A stretch of DNA of 64,000 bases, from NCBI GenBank assembly GCA_028564675.1, contig JAOVVO010000065.1, positions 62,001-126,000 on the forward strand, given 5' to 3'. This stretch comes from Onchocerca lupi (lineage: Eukaryota; Nematoda; Chromadorea; Rhabditida; Onchocercidae). The notes under the pieces are model-generated. The model saw only the letters and a list, made by a program, of their open reading frames with translations. It had not been told where the DNA came from and did not search any database. Of the stretch, positions 26,066 to 42,700 are shown piece by piece; the stretch's first letter is position 1; every line of letters begins with the position of its first letter. A program made the translations under genes and the position numbers.

Positions 26066-28405
26066 TGAATGATATCGATCAGCAGGTTCTCTACTGCATA
26101 AATACTACTTCCATGCGTTCATTTTGATACCTGTTAAAAAGCTTTAGGATACTGTACTATCATTAGTAGTTTTTCCTATTTCTGAACTGTCAACAGTCTG
26201 TCCAGTAATGAATTGAACGTAAACGATTGATACTATGACTTTCGGGTATTAGCATCTGATATGCAGTTGCTTATTACGAAGAAAATCGATTGTATGTTCG
26301 AGAAATTCTAATAATCTATCTGCTTCTACCTTGCTGTATTATTTCTTTCGACTAGTTTGAAACGCGAGTGTATCAAGTTTTTTTTTCGAGTGCAGCTACT
26401 GAGGTTAAATAATTGGAAGAATCAAAAATTCCAGAAATCCTCGATTATTTTTATTCCTTCAAATTTATCTACAATTTTTTGTCATGGAACTTTTTCGGTG
26501 AAATTTGAGCAACACACAGTTTAACTATTATATTACTGTATTTATTGTAAATCAGCAACTTATTTTTCGATTCATATGAATCCAGTTTTAGAAGTTCTAA
26601 AACTTAGTTTCAGTATGATTCAAGATGTTTTTTTTTTTTTTTTTTTTACACTTTATGTAATCATATGCTTCGTTTAAACGACCAGTGATGTCGTCCCTTG
26701 CTTCATTTATTTCTTTGTACTTATTTTTTGAATTATTTAAAATTGTGCTCCTTCGTGTACGCCTCCTTCAGTTGCTTTTTCACTATGGTGTTTGCTGATC
26801 CATAATTCTCTAATTTTGCTAATAATTTGCAAAGTTCAAGTTCAAGCAGCAAAACTTACCTTCGTATAACTTGGCAAGAAATTAAGACTCTTTGAAGCTT
26901 CATATGATATAGAATAGACTAGCTGCGAATTACTTCCCTACGTCTTAGTATTTATTTTTTCATGGCGAATCATTTTGCAAAGGATGGCGTTAGCATCATA
27001 TATAGCTCATTGTTCGACCAGTGGCGAAGGCAGTATTTTAAGTGAGATGCTTTTCAAAATTCGTTCACCTTTTACTTCCTTGCGCTATGAGATCAAAAAG
27101 ACATGGTCTTATATTTATTTGCTACACGCCTCTTAATACGCCACGGGTGACCATTTTTGTATTTCCTAATTGTTTTCTTTATATTTTAAGTGTTATGAAA
27201 TGTTTTCTCGCTTTTGCGATATATATTTGTGTATATGCTGATTTCTAACTACATGTATACATAGTAAAAAATTGAAAGTATCAACTGACGGACTTAGAAG
27301 TATACATCGATTCATAAATCGCGCAATATATGAATATAATCATTGAACACTGGAAACTTCATTGGTTTTTGGTCTGAATCTAATGTTGTCGTAATACGCA
27401 TTGTTGCTAAAAACTTTTGGTCCTGTCGTTTGGGTAATATATCCCTCATTATATGTCTAAATGTATTCTGAAATATTCGGATTGTGGATAACTAATATTC
27501 TTCAAGTAATTTTGAGAATTCTATGGAATGGTTCTTGTTATTCGACACCACGAAAGTTTTAAAAGAAAGAAAGAAATATGATTGTTAAATTGGCTGGATT
27601 TTAAGAAACAAATGATCAATAAGTCTAGAAGTAGTATTTATACATCAGGTACAACTTATATGACGTAACAAAATGCAGCGGTCATTATATTTGTACAACA
27701 TTATGATTACCGGTATTCTTTTCCCAACCGATGTTTTGCTTTTCACGATCTTCAACATCGGTTTTAACTTAACGATGGGAAAGTCATTAACTTTGACTTC
27801 ACTGCTAGATGTAAAGCTTGTCAGATTTTGTCCTCTGACAAGCAACAGTGGTTATTGTAGGACTGGACTGCCTGCGCAAAAAAGTTGTCACTAAAGAAAC
27901 GAGTCTCCGTAATCTTTGAAAGTTGAACTTATGGGACTATTCTAAGGAAAGCTCATAACAAGAAATCAATATAAAACCAGGATATTTCCTAATCTCTTAT
28001 TTTGTCCTCAGAATAATGTCAGTTTTTCTTATTTGCGACAAGGATAAACTTTTCAAAGATAAATTAGAATTGACCCTCTTGAACAGACGAAATGATAATA
28101 AAGAATTGCTCAAACGTGAATAAAAGTTCAAGAGATTAATGAAATGCGGGAAATGTACTTTTGATGCATTATGCGACTCAAACGTACTAAATAAAGGAAA
28201 TAAAATATCACTCTACTACTTAAATGTCCGGGATCCAAATATAAATGATACAAGTTCATGACATCTAACAACTAAAAATACAGATTTTGAAGGCATTTTT
28301 ATGTTAAAGGACATATTATGAAGACCCGCATTTATAAGTAAAACAGTAATTAACGCCTCATCTCAATGTGGCCATGATAACAAGAAACAAAAGGATAAGT
28401 TACTG
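26066..28405. other. Convergent intergenic region, tropomodulin to rab-8
   Basis: Presumed 3' UTRs of both genes. There is a poly-T tract at about 26630-26647. A 66-codon minus-strand frame at 27645-27845 has no recognisable pattern. No clear poly(A) signal could be assigned to either gene. Confidence 0.6.
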
Positions 28406-30199
28406 CTAGACAAGTGAGCATCTCCAACCCGAAAAAAATGAAGAGTTTTTTTTCGGCGCTTGGTGGATCGTTATTCGACCAGTATTTTGGGTAGTGTTCT
28501 GCTGTGATGCACGTTCTGTTTTCAATTTTATATCACGGGCCAACGTGAAAAATGCTTCCTCAACATTGATATTTGCTTTGGCCGATGTTTCCATGAATTT
28601 TGTACCATATTCTATGGCCAGCTGCAATATAAAATATGCTCTTTAGAAGTCATTTTAATAGTGAATTAATTATTATAACGAACTAGCCGATCTCAATCTT
28701 TATAAATCTATATCTTCTTTACATAAGAATTTTATATCCTTTTACATCTTTTATCTTCTTTGGTCTAAAATCTTATAAGTTATTTTTTCCTACATTGCAG
28801 TATTTTAACTGACGTGCAGAAATCTTTATATGCTTTCTCGTTTAGTCTAAAATATTTATCTCTGCAAAATGATTAGGATTAATTAATAGCGAAGCAACAT
28901 GAAAAATCAACTAACCTGTTCACCACGTTCTCGTGAAACTTGTCGCCTTTCTTCGATATCGCATTTATTGCCAATAATCATTCGATCCACATCCGACGAT
29001 GCATGTTCCTCGATATTTCGAATCCAGTTTTTTATATTATCGAATGATTTCTCATTCGTTATATCGTACACCAACATGATCCCCTTTAAACTACTTTTTT
29101 TCATATTTAATCAGCAATAATGTAATACCAGCAACAATAGTGTAATACGTAATGCGGAAAAATACGGAATGATATGATGTGAAGAAAGAAGTTTTGGAAA
29201 AGTATCAACGCAGCCATACCATAGCTCCTCGATAGTAAGCGGTCGTAATTGTTCTAAAGCGTTCCTGACCAGCAGTATCCCTGAAAAAAGTATTTTATTA
29301 ATACATCATACTCGATCCAATTATTGCAAAGGCAACATGTTGAGTAAGCACACTATTAAATTGATCTTGAATCTTGAATTAAGAAGTTATCCTAAAGAAG
29401 AACTTGCGACTGAGGTGTTTGAGTAAAATCAAAAATAATACATTCAAATATAAATGATTTTGATAAGGATTTTTATTGATGAATAAAATACCATGTACAG
29501 TAATGTAAGTAAAACATGCCATATCTGGAGTTTGATTTTTTTTCCATCCAATTCTATCGTTCGTATCTTGAAATCAATACCTTAAATATTCATTCTCTAA
29601 CGAATTAATCCTATTACAGTAATCAACTTTATGTAAATTAATCAATCTTAAAGTCAATACTAATTAATCGATACTAATGTAATTATCTTGATGTAAATTT
29701 ATAAAAACTGTATAAACAAGTAGTTACCGATAGTGGAGATGAATGAATTGTTGAACGAATCGTCCGAAAATCGAAACAGCACACATGTCTTTCCGACACC
29801 AGAATCTCCGATAAGAAGGAGCTTTAAAAAAAGAGCATATATATGAGATAAACAAATAGATTCATTCATTTCATATATTTTTAAATTTGATCCCTTCTTT
29901 ATAAAACATGAACTTTATACCTAAAATCATCTAAAAACCAGTTATAAATATAATATGAATGAAGAAGAATTGATGTTTTCGAGCCATTCATCAGGATTTT
30001 CAAGACCAATTCCCGACCAAACGCTATTAATGATGTAGTGATGTATTAGAAGTGAACTACCATAATAATTCTTCGAAAAGACATGCTTTTAGTATAAACT
30101 CATCGTGATAATTCAGCTAACTGATCTCTGGATCAAATTTCGAATTAACCAATGAAAATAGTAACGAACCTTGAAGAGATAATCGTAGGATTTGGCCAT
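28406..30199 (-). CDS. rab-8: Small GTPase Rab8
   Basis: Directs post-Golgi vesicles and receptor traffic to the plasma membrane and cilia. Six exons (5' to 3'): 30199-30170, 29821-29728, 29580-29520, 29280-29220, 29083-28916, 28621-28406; 209 aa. All GTPase boxes are present: GDSGVGKT (G1), the switch-I FISTIGIDFK (G2), WDTAGQE (G3, split by an intron inside the Trp codon), GNKCD (G4) and ETSAK (G5). [20 protein letters not shown] and EEHAS are Rab8 signatures separating it from Rab10 and Rab1. The C-terminus is CSLV, a CaaX-type prenylation site like the CVLL/CSLL of vertebrate Rab8. Exon 3 ends at a GC donor (ATATG followed by GCATGT). The start [10 protein letters not shown] matches the family start exactly. 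Confidence 0.97.
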
Positions 30200-30226
30200 C
30201 AGTATCAGCCAACTCTCCCGATTTAC

Positions 30227-30234
30227 CTGTAAAA
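30227..30234 (-). other. Candidate splice or trans-splice acceptor before rab-8
   Basis: TTTTACAG on the minus strand, 28 bases upstream of the rab-8 ATG with no ATG between. It could receive a spliced leader or a 5' UTR exon. Confidence 0.4.
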
Positions 30235-31845
30235 TAATAAGATTCTCTATTGCTGTAACTAATCATAATTTCATTAACACTCTGCATTGATGTTCTCATG
30301 CGGAACATTACAATGCTCACGAATCAACATTATTTCCGTGTTACTGGAATCCGAACAAGGTCAACCAGCAATTATTTTATGAAGAAGGTCAAAGGTAAGG
30401 AAGAATTTGAAGTATAGACCAACACCAACCAATAAACTGACCTCTCCCTGACCTATGACGTGAACAACTATCGTGAGTAAATTTTGCAACAGCACGTAGA
30501 GCAAATATTGTTGGCAATTTGAATCCCATCCGCTCCAAACTTCTCTCATAAAAAAACCATACCTCTCATTTCTTTGCTCATTTCATATCCTTAATTAATA
30601 AGTTCCATCATCAGTTACTTTTCCTTTGTCTAAATTCAAGTTCTTTTTGATTACTTTAAAAGTTTCTCACAAATATTACGCTCTCCCTTATTTTTAACTA
30701 AACCTCATTTTTATTCATAAATACTCTTATCGCTTTTTTTTTACAAAGTCTGTAGTGTTGTGATGAGAAGACATAGTAGATCCTTAGAAAGACCGGTTCA
30801 TATAACAAGCAAGGAATGGAAATTTGAAGCCCATGCAGGCATATCAAGTTTATGTTATTTCTCATTAGAACTTTATTATGTTAAATGTAAAAGATTCATT
30901 CCACTGTTTAAGAAAAAAGTACAATGTGAAATATTGCATTTATTTGATCAATTTATTTGTTACATCAGATAGAAAGATTTTCTCATGTTTTGCGCTTTCA
31001 TTGATTCTGATACTATGAATAAAATGTGAATAGTAAATCTAGTTGATCATAATGTTTGAGAACTTAATGTACGGACACCTATCATTTCTACATCTGAGAT
31101 AGTAGCGAAATTGACCAATAATCTTTTTACCTTTTTTAAAGTTAAAATGTTTGAGAGATATATCCTACATTCATTTAATTTAGCAATTTATGAAGTTGAT
31201 TTCTGAGTGAAATAATCAGTTTAGTTAAACAATCTACATTTGCATATTTTAATAATATATATTAATGCAACTGAAATTATTTGCTAACTTATCAGATTAT
31301 TTACATCTATCATTTTCTTTCATTATCTTAAATTATCAATATGACAATGCATATATATCGCATATAACGATTTATATATTATTTATTACAACAGGGGATA
31401 CATTTGTTTCATAGTGTTGTTCTGTCTGAATAATATGTGGTTGATTGAAATATGTATAATAATTCGACCAGTGATTTTTTATATTTATGTGTGTATCATA
31501 TGGATGATGCTATGATTAACGTGTGAAGTGCGATTGACGTGGGTCACGCTGTTTCTTGGCGTCTGTTGCATGTTCTTCCCTGATGTTGCTGTCGTTGGTT
31601 TGATAGATCACTTCAGAAACCTACTTGCAATTAATTAGTAGGCTCTTTTTAATCTGGAGAACATGTGACAAACTATTCAAGTTAGGCTCTTGCTGAGCAT
31701 CAGCTCTCAACATAGTTTTTATCTGTTGAAATCCTTCGACACTGTTGTTCATTCTCCTTTAAAATATGCTGTTGACGGAGCGCGGCATTATCTATATCAT
31801 TCACGTATAAATGAATCAGTTTTTAGACAAAGTGATACCGGGAAG
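30235..31845. other. Divergent intergenic region, rab-8 to atp-1
   Basis: A head-to-head space of about 1.6 kb holding both promoters. The half nearer atp-1 (about 31520-31620) is less AT-rich. No coding exon was recognised. The final stretch contains TTTTTAG at 31820-31826, a likely 3' splice or spliced-leader site 20 bases before the atp-1 start. Confidence 0.65.
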
Positions 31846-35397
<3,552 letters not shown>

Positions 35398-35545
35398 GTT
35401 ATGGAGTACCTCATTGTTTACATTAGTATAAACAAATGAATTCTTTTTTCCATCTTAGATTATTCCATATATAATTAGTAAATCATAGGAGAGTTGTTAT
35501 ATTCAAGATGTTTTGCTTTTCTATCTCGCTAACTGTTATGATGAA

Positions 35546-35551
35546 AATAAA
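35546..35551 (+). terminator. Poly(A) signal of atp-1
   Basis: AATAAA about 150 bases after the atp-1 stop codon, the first canonical copy downstream. Confidence 0.55.
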
Positions 35552-36849
35552 TAATGCATCTCTTTGCATTGTCACAAAGGATTCTGTTGTAGAAGTATGC
35601 ATAGTTTCATAGTTTAATAGATCTTATGATTTCCTAAGATCTATTATTTGAGTATGGATGAGGAGACGATGTAGATTGAAAGGTAACAAAGTGCATCACA
35701 AGTTGTGGCAGAAATAGCTGCGTAGGCAGCATGGAGTGATTCGACCATGTTAGGAATAGTGGGAAGAGTTCGGCACTTAGAAATTTTCATGGATATCAAC
35801 ATATAAATTAATGTATAGTAAAATAGATGGTATAGTAGAAATTATAATTACATAAGCAGTTATATCGATGAATGTGTTCTTTGTATAAAATATTTGGAAA
35901 TTTCTTGCTAGTCATGATTTAAAAGGATGGTCATTGAGATACATAATAAAATAATCTAATTGATAATGATTTATTTAACGTATAAGCAGCAGTATAGAAT
36001 TTAATGCCATTGAAATAATGCAATTACTATGCCAAGAATGACAAAGTTTTGTTTATAATCTATAAATATTAATTCCTATTTTATGCATCGATTGGGACAT
36101 AACATGAGAATGTCAATATAAGTTACTGTATATAGCAATTATCATATTTCAAAAAAAAAAAAAAAAAAGGAAAAAAATCATTCAGTATGGATATTATACC
36201 TAAAAAACTGCTAACCATTCCTTATAATGAGTTGATGATGGAAACAAATCTTCCACATTTCCTGTTACTGAACAATTAGACTGAATTAAATGGAATAAGA
36301 AGTCAACGTAGGAATAAGTTTTTTTCATGTATGGAATAAATGATAAATTGGTTGTCCTTATGTTTACATTATTTTTATTATTTTATCAGCAAAAGAAGAC
36401 AAACAGCCGTTAAATAGCTTTAACGAAGAAAAAAAGATCAATTGGAATAATAATATAAATCGGTAAATCAAGAATGGATTGGCTCATTTTAAACAATAAA
36501 GATCAAGTAATTTAGATTATCATAGAAGCTAAATTTTTATATTTCATGTTCCTTTTCTTTTCGTGTATTAAACTTGATTGTTTCCAACATGAAAACTTTG
36601 TCTTTTAACTTTTTTTAATAGGTTATTTGCTTCAAAAAACAAATTACAAAATTCCTCAATATTAGATTAACATGAAAGTATGATAACAAATTCAATGTTG
36701 GAATGAATTCTCACTGTTTTGAAATTCAAAATATCTGCCATAAAAGTGTGAAACTGGTCAGCTTTATTGTAACAAATCAGCAGCACTTAAAATGTTGCTA
36801 AAATTGAAGTATGAATAGAACAAATGTTATTTTCCATTGAGCTAATATA
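35552..36849. other. Gene-free region after atp-1
   Basis: AT-rich, with an 18-A tract at about 36151-36168. No coding or structured feature was supported. Confidence 0.6.
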
Positions 36850-37302
36850 TGTTGTCGTGAATTTTTATTTGAATTGAATTGAGTTATTGAGAGGTCCGAC
36901 AAGCGCCAAATATTACCACCAATATCTTGACCAGTGTTGATAGTCGTTGACTTGCGTTGACTCGAGTGAGTGGGTTGATTTTGGTAAGATGTGTTAATTA
37001 GACTTGAAGTGTGTTGAATTGACGCCGGATTATAATAATCCTTTATTGGTACAAAAGAGGAATGAAATGAAGAATGAAAAATCAAGAATATATATCAGCT
37101 TACAAAATGAAGGGTTTATATGTGTTGAGAAATGGGAGTGGGTTACAATAATTATCCAACATTCTTGCAGATATTCATTAACATACTCAAGGAACAGTGT
37201 TCCGTTTACATATGTACAATAAAAACATTGTAACAGGATGTGAGGAGAAAAGTTCCCATGCATGGGATCAGATAAGCATGAAAGCGGATATGACTAACAA
37301 CA
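36850..37302 (-). mobile_element. Probable solo LTR of a retrotransposon
   Basis: A 453-base unit bounded by TGTTGT and ACAACA, the TG...CA ends typical of long terminal repeats. Read on the minus strand it has the parts of a promoter and terminator in LTR order: a TATAAACCC box at 37112-37120, then AATAAA at 37042-37047 about 70 bases later, then some 190 bases to the end. No second LTR, gag or pol sequence flanks it, which fits a solo LTR left by recombination. No perfect target duplication abuts the TG/CA ends. A TTGAG lies just outside on both sides (36837-36841 and 37304-37308), which would imply slightly wider ends. BEL/Pao elements are common in filarial worms, but the superfamily here is a guess. 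Confidence 0.5.
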
Positions 37303-39732
37303 CTTGAGAAAACATTTGAGAAATAATCTAAGGAATGCAATTTAGGTAAATGATTCATTATTGTTAACATCCGGTTACAAATCAAATGAAGAAATTTATT
37401 TTTTATTTATTTATTAGTTTGAGATTTGTTGAGTTTCGCGAAATGGAAATTCGCGACATATGTGATAAGAAAAGAATCATAAAATCTTTCTTTATCACTA
37501 TGAAAAAACAGTTGAACGCATCAAAATAGAAAGATTAAAAAAAATTTTTGTCAAATATGATAAAGATTTTGCGACCGCTAAATTACATAATGCAAAAATC
37601 AAAAAAAAAAAAAAAGAATCTTTTTTCCGAAATATATTTCTTGTTCAAGCAGAGAAGTAATCGGATGAAGGACATTAATTTACATCCCTTAACACCTTTT
37701 CACAAATTTTCCTAACTTGCGACTTTATTATTTTCTGGATTTTAAAATGTACCATGTGATCGAACCATACATCAATTTACATATTTATAATAAAGTGAAC
37801 AAATTCTCTAATTGCTTGAATTCGTAAACCAATTCCTTTAAAAAATTGGCTTGTTTAATAAAATTTGCCTTCGATTACAAAACGTTTCATTATGATCACA
37901 TTTATGTTTTGCACAAAAATAACTTTACAATCTATTGTTACATGAATTCTGCAAAATTTCTACTTGCCTTTCGGGGATAATTATTGAAAAAACTATTCTT
38001 TTAATACATTCGTTAGTTAACTACAGATGCAAAATGTTTCCAACTTTAAATGAACAAATGTAAAACAATATCGTAATATTCTTGAAGCATCGCTCAACCT
38101 CATCACTCATCTAACACAATTCCCAAATGCCAATTAATTAGAAGCTTCCATCGATGAATAATTAGCATCCCGAACCACATCCGTCAAATCTTGTTTTTTT
38201 TTTTTCTCATATGCCATCCAGCAAAATCGATTTTTATGGAAACAGTCATATCAGTTATGCTATGATCATAAAACGGAAGAAATATAATGCACCATATTTC
38301 TTTCACTTCATTAAGGAATTATGGATAAGTAGTATCAGGAAAAACAAGAAATTGTCCTTTGTAGATACTTCGCATCTTTAGAATTTAGAATTTAGCTCAT
38401 TATAAAGCTAAACGATATCTATCAATTCTATGATGAAAGCAACATAATACACATGTAGTAATTGGAAATCTTTTTTCTATTATCGGAATATAACAAAAGT
38501 TTAATTAATTTCAATAACAATTAAACAACTTGCGAAGTTATTCAGAAATGTTCTCTGTAATAACTTGAACAATTCTCGAAATCGGAAATACAAACATAAT
38601 CCACGTCACTCACTGCTAAATAAATAATAGATTATCCGGTAGAATAGAAACAATACATATAATTTCAGTTCATTGCCACAGTATTCATGAAATTTACATT
38701 TCCAATGAAAATAGAACACATTTTTATCATGACAAAGCTCTTTTACATTGAAGAATGTAAAAGTTCCTTAACAATTTGTCCGTTCACAATACGAAAAAAT
38801 CGAGCAACCGCTGATGTCAATAGCAACAAATTCGGATCAAACCATTAATCATTTTGTTCATAAAACATTGATTAATTTGTCCTATGAACTCATAAACCAG
38901 ACTTCACCCAATAGCCAACACTAACAAGTCCACTGTCAAAATGTCAAGGTACGCTCGCCCTGTTAATATCCCTTACTATCTAATGTTTTAATTGCCTATT
39001 TAATCACAGCTTCAAAAATTTTCCTCATTTTCAAAAATCAATTATAGTGCCCAGCAAAAAAAAGTATTGCTGCGACTTCCCAGATAAGTATTATTAGCCC
39101 ACAATCGTAAGTTTGATTATAATTGAAAAGTGCTGAAGAACAATGAATGCGAAGTATGATGCATATTTCAGAAATTCAAATGCAATTTGAATTAGTACTT
39201 TGTATACGGTATATGTTGACAGTCTCTTTCTTATTCAATTATCTAACTTAAAGCTGATCAGTAAAATCAACTAATTCAAGTGTGGCCAAAATAAATCACT
39301 GGATCGAAAATTCAAACAATCCCGTAAAATCAAACACAAGTCAAAAATTTTGTGAAAATCTTGGAAGTTTTCTCTTACGACCATGAAGCTTCTGAACATT
39401 CAAAAATGAACAATATCATGCTCCATGAGAAGACAAGACGCATAAAAAAGTACTATCGGATTTAAAAGATTTAAAAAATAGAAACACGACATAATATTAT
39501 AACGGGACATATAATTAAATTGAAACACAAATAAGACCGCACCTCGATTTAATATGCAATCAAAATTCTGTGTAAAAATTATGCTTTGAGATATTAACCA
39601 TCAAAACAACAAAACTAGTTAAAAATAAATAATTGAAAAGCCACAGTTGTGGGGATAAAAAAAAATGAAATGCGGCAGAAAAGAGAAAATGAGAATCATG
39701 ATGATGTGAATGAGCTATAAGAAATTCACAAC
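37303..39732. other. Gene-free region before the 3' end of hrp-2
   Basis: AT-rich sequence. It has an inverted pair tttcgcgaaa/aattcgcga at about 37434-37455 and scattered homopolymers. The right-hand part is presumably the hrp-2 3' UTR; no clear poly(A) signal was assigned. Confidence 0.55.
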
Positions 39733-42700
39733 TTAAAATGAATTCATATTAACATCAGCTGAGAAATCATCATTGCCAAATTCTCGCTTTGAAGCGGGAC
39801 CGCCGGCGGCATCACCTGGACGTTTAGCACCTCGAGGTGTCGTTGCTCCACGACCGCCTCGACCTCCTGTACCACGACTTCGACCTGCGGAACCACGCGG
39901 TTGAAATCCGCCTCCCTGAAAACACCACTAGCAGGAAAAGCATACTTTCCACATGCATATTTCATTGTTACTTATATGATTTAGAATAAAACTGTGAAAG
40001 GAAATTTAATTTAGGGCTTTTTATATATGCGAACAAAAGGCATGTATCACTGATCATTTTTGGAAAAGTGACAAAGAATAGAGAAGCAATCACTACGAGA
40101 AACATTCACACCATATTAACCAAATAATATAGCACTTTTGCTGAACTGTATCATATCATTTCACCATCTAATTTTCCATTTTTTCATTATAATAGTTGTC
40201 CATTAGCTAAGTCAATCTAAGTTTTGTTATCCATTCGCTAAATCAATCTAAGATAAAATCTAAATAAGCTGTGCGGATATAACTCCAAACAAGACAGCAA
40301 CAAGCTAAACTGAAGCTTAGAGAATCATGCCAGACGTGGTTGACAATAGGAAATTTATTTTTTCTAGCTTGTCCAAATTTTACTTCGTCAATCTCAAAAG
40401 TGAACTCTAAGCTCAAGTTTCCAAGCTAACCAAAACACAAATATGTTGTAATCTTGTATTGTCCATGAAACTAAGTAATAACAAACTAAGTAATAACTTT
40501 TCTTGATCCTATATAAGGTTTAATAAAGAACTAGATCTCTAAAAGCTTAAGTTGTTATTTGTCTCATTCTACATAAATACCGTTTATTTATAAAGGAACG
40601 TTGATTTTCATGTGAACTTCAGCTTTGCGACATACGACGGATTATATATATTTACAACATCAATGAAAATGTCTAAAAAGTCTCCTCTAAAAGCATACTG
40701 GTATGCCACCTCGACCTCCTCGACCTCCTATCGGTGGTGAACCATACCCGTAACCATAAGGGTCAGGACCATAACCATAAGCATCATAGCCATATCCATA
40801 AGCACTTGGAGGTGTTCCATAACCATATAATTCTTCATAGCCTGCTGGAACATATTATTTCACTTCATAACTGTTGAAATTTACATATTACAGTATCCAG
40901 AAAATGACCATCATAAGAGATCTTTAACGATGTAGAAACTGAGAATCATGAAGATCGCTTAAACATTACCATATGGATCATAACCACTATAACCAAAATC
41001 AGTCGGTGAACCGAAACTACCACGTCCGAAATTTGGTGTACCACGCCCACCTCGCGCGCCACGACCAAAACTGAAATCACCAAATGCACCACGTAGACTA
41101 CCAAAACCTCGACCACGTCCACGCATCATTTTTTTCTTATCGCTTTGAGGTTTTGCAAGAGAAATATCAATTGCAATTCCTTCCAATTCTGTACCGTTCA
41201 GTGCTTCCATCGCCTAAATAGATTTTAAAATGAATCAGCATTAAATAATGATATTAAAAGTTTAATAATCCAGACAGATCCATCAACAGCTGAAGATTAA
41301 AAAATACCTTGATAGCAGGTTCTCTTTCCATAAAATGAATGAAGGCATAGTCTCGAATTTTTTTTGCTCGATCAACTTCACCGTAAGCTGAAAACATTTC
41401 TTTAAGTTGCTCTTCAGTAACGGCCTCTTTCAAATTCCGTACATATAATACTTTCACTTTTGCCATCGTTTCTTCATCTGGTTCCTCTTGCTGTTCAGCC
41501 CAGTCTACTACCAAATCCGAATTCCATGGTCGCAACTTAAAAAGCATGAAAATATTTAGTCATAACCATAGCACTGGAATTTCAAAAATGTGGCTTTTTC
41601 TTGCTAGTATCAACCAATGTTTGTTGCTCTGAATATATTTACCAAACAAGACTGGAAATTCAAAGTCAGCTCTTATTAACCAGGAAGACTGTCAGAAATA
41701 ATTTAAATATCTAAGAATACTGATTATAAAACTTACTTTGCCAGCATGGATTTTTCGTTTCGCGTCTGATGCAGTCTTGTGATCGCAGAAATCAAGGAAA
41801 CAGAAGCCACGATTCTTGCGGCTTTCCCCTGCATCAGGACTTGAATAAATTATGCAGTCTGTCACGCCCTCTGAAATTTTATCAGTTGAAATAATAATCG
41901 TATAATGAAGAAAAACTTCCTACGAAAAATAAGACACTGAAGACAGAATCGCTTACCTGCTACGATATGAAATGAATGAAAAAAGGAGAAACTTACCCGA
42001 AGATGTACAAAAGTGGTTTTCAAGAAGGCCAGGATGATCGAAAAATAATGAACCCAACTATACCGCACAGATACTAGGTAAGGATGAACACAACATCATC
42101 AGCTCTAAAACCAAAAATCCTTCCCACGAAAAAAGCCACCTATTCAAAACGTGTGCGAACGAGATTTGGTACCACTTTTTGGGCCAAAATTTTACCTGTG
42201 TGTTCTTTAAATTCCGCAAGAATTTCCTCTTTTGACTTCGATTTTGGAATGTTCCCAATAAACAGTCGTGTGTTGGCAACGCTCACGTTCACTTTCAGAT
42301 TTTTTCCGGGCATTATTTCGTAACCATCAAACTAGAAACAGAGATCAGAACAAATGCAGCTGTTTTTTGCCAAATTTCTCTTTTTTTTTTTTCATGCTCT
42401 AAAAATTCAGCATTATTTTCCAGAAAATATTCAAAAATTTTATTTCCGAAATGAGCTTTTCAAATTTTTATCCCACCCGAAAGTCTTATGTGATCAGATA
42501 AGAGAGAGACGAGAGAGGGAAGAAGAAAGAAAGAGAAAAAGAGAGATAAAATATGATAAACTGCATCAGGATGAATGAAACTATGAAGTACAAGAAATTA
42601 TTTGCAACACACTTAAAACTTTGCGTTATCCACTGAGGCCTAAGAGACTTCCCAGTATGAAACCTATGTATACATCCACACTTGGAAATAACACCCATTA

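Noticed and set aside
27645..27845. 66-codon minus-strand frame beyond rab-8
   Set aside because: No motif, no splice sites linking it to other exons, and a plus-strand frame of similar length overlaps it; chance is more likely.
36798..37085. 95-codon minus-strand frame
   Set aside because: Falls across the end of the probable solo LTR; it has no retroelement protein motif.
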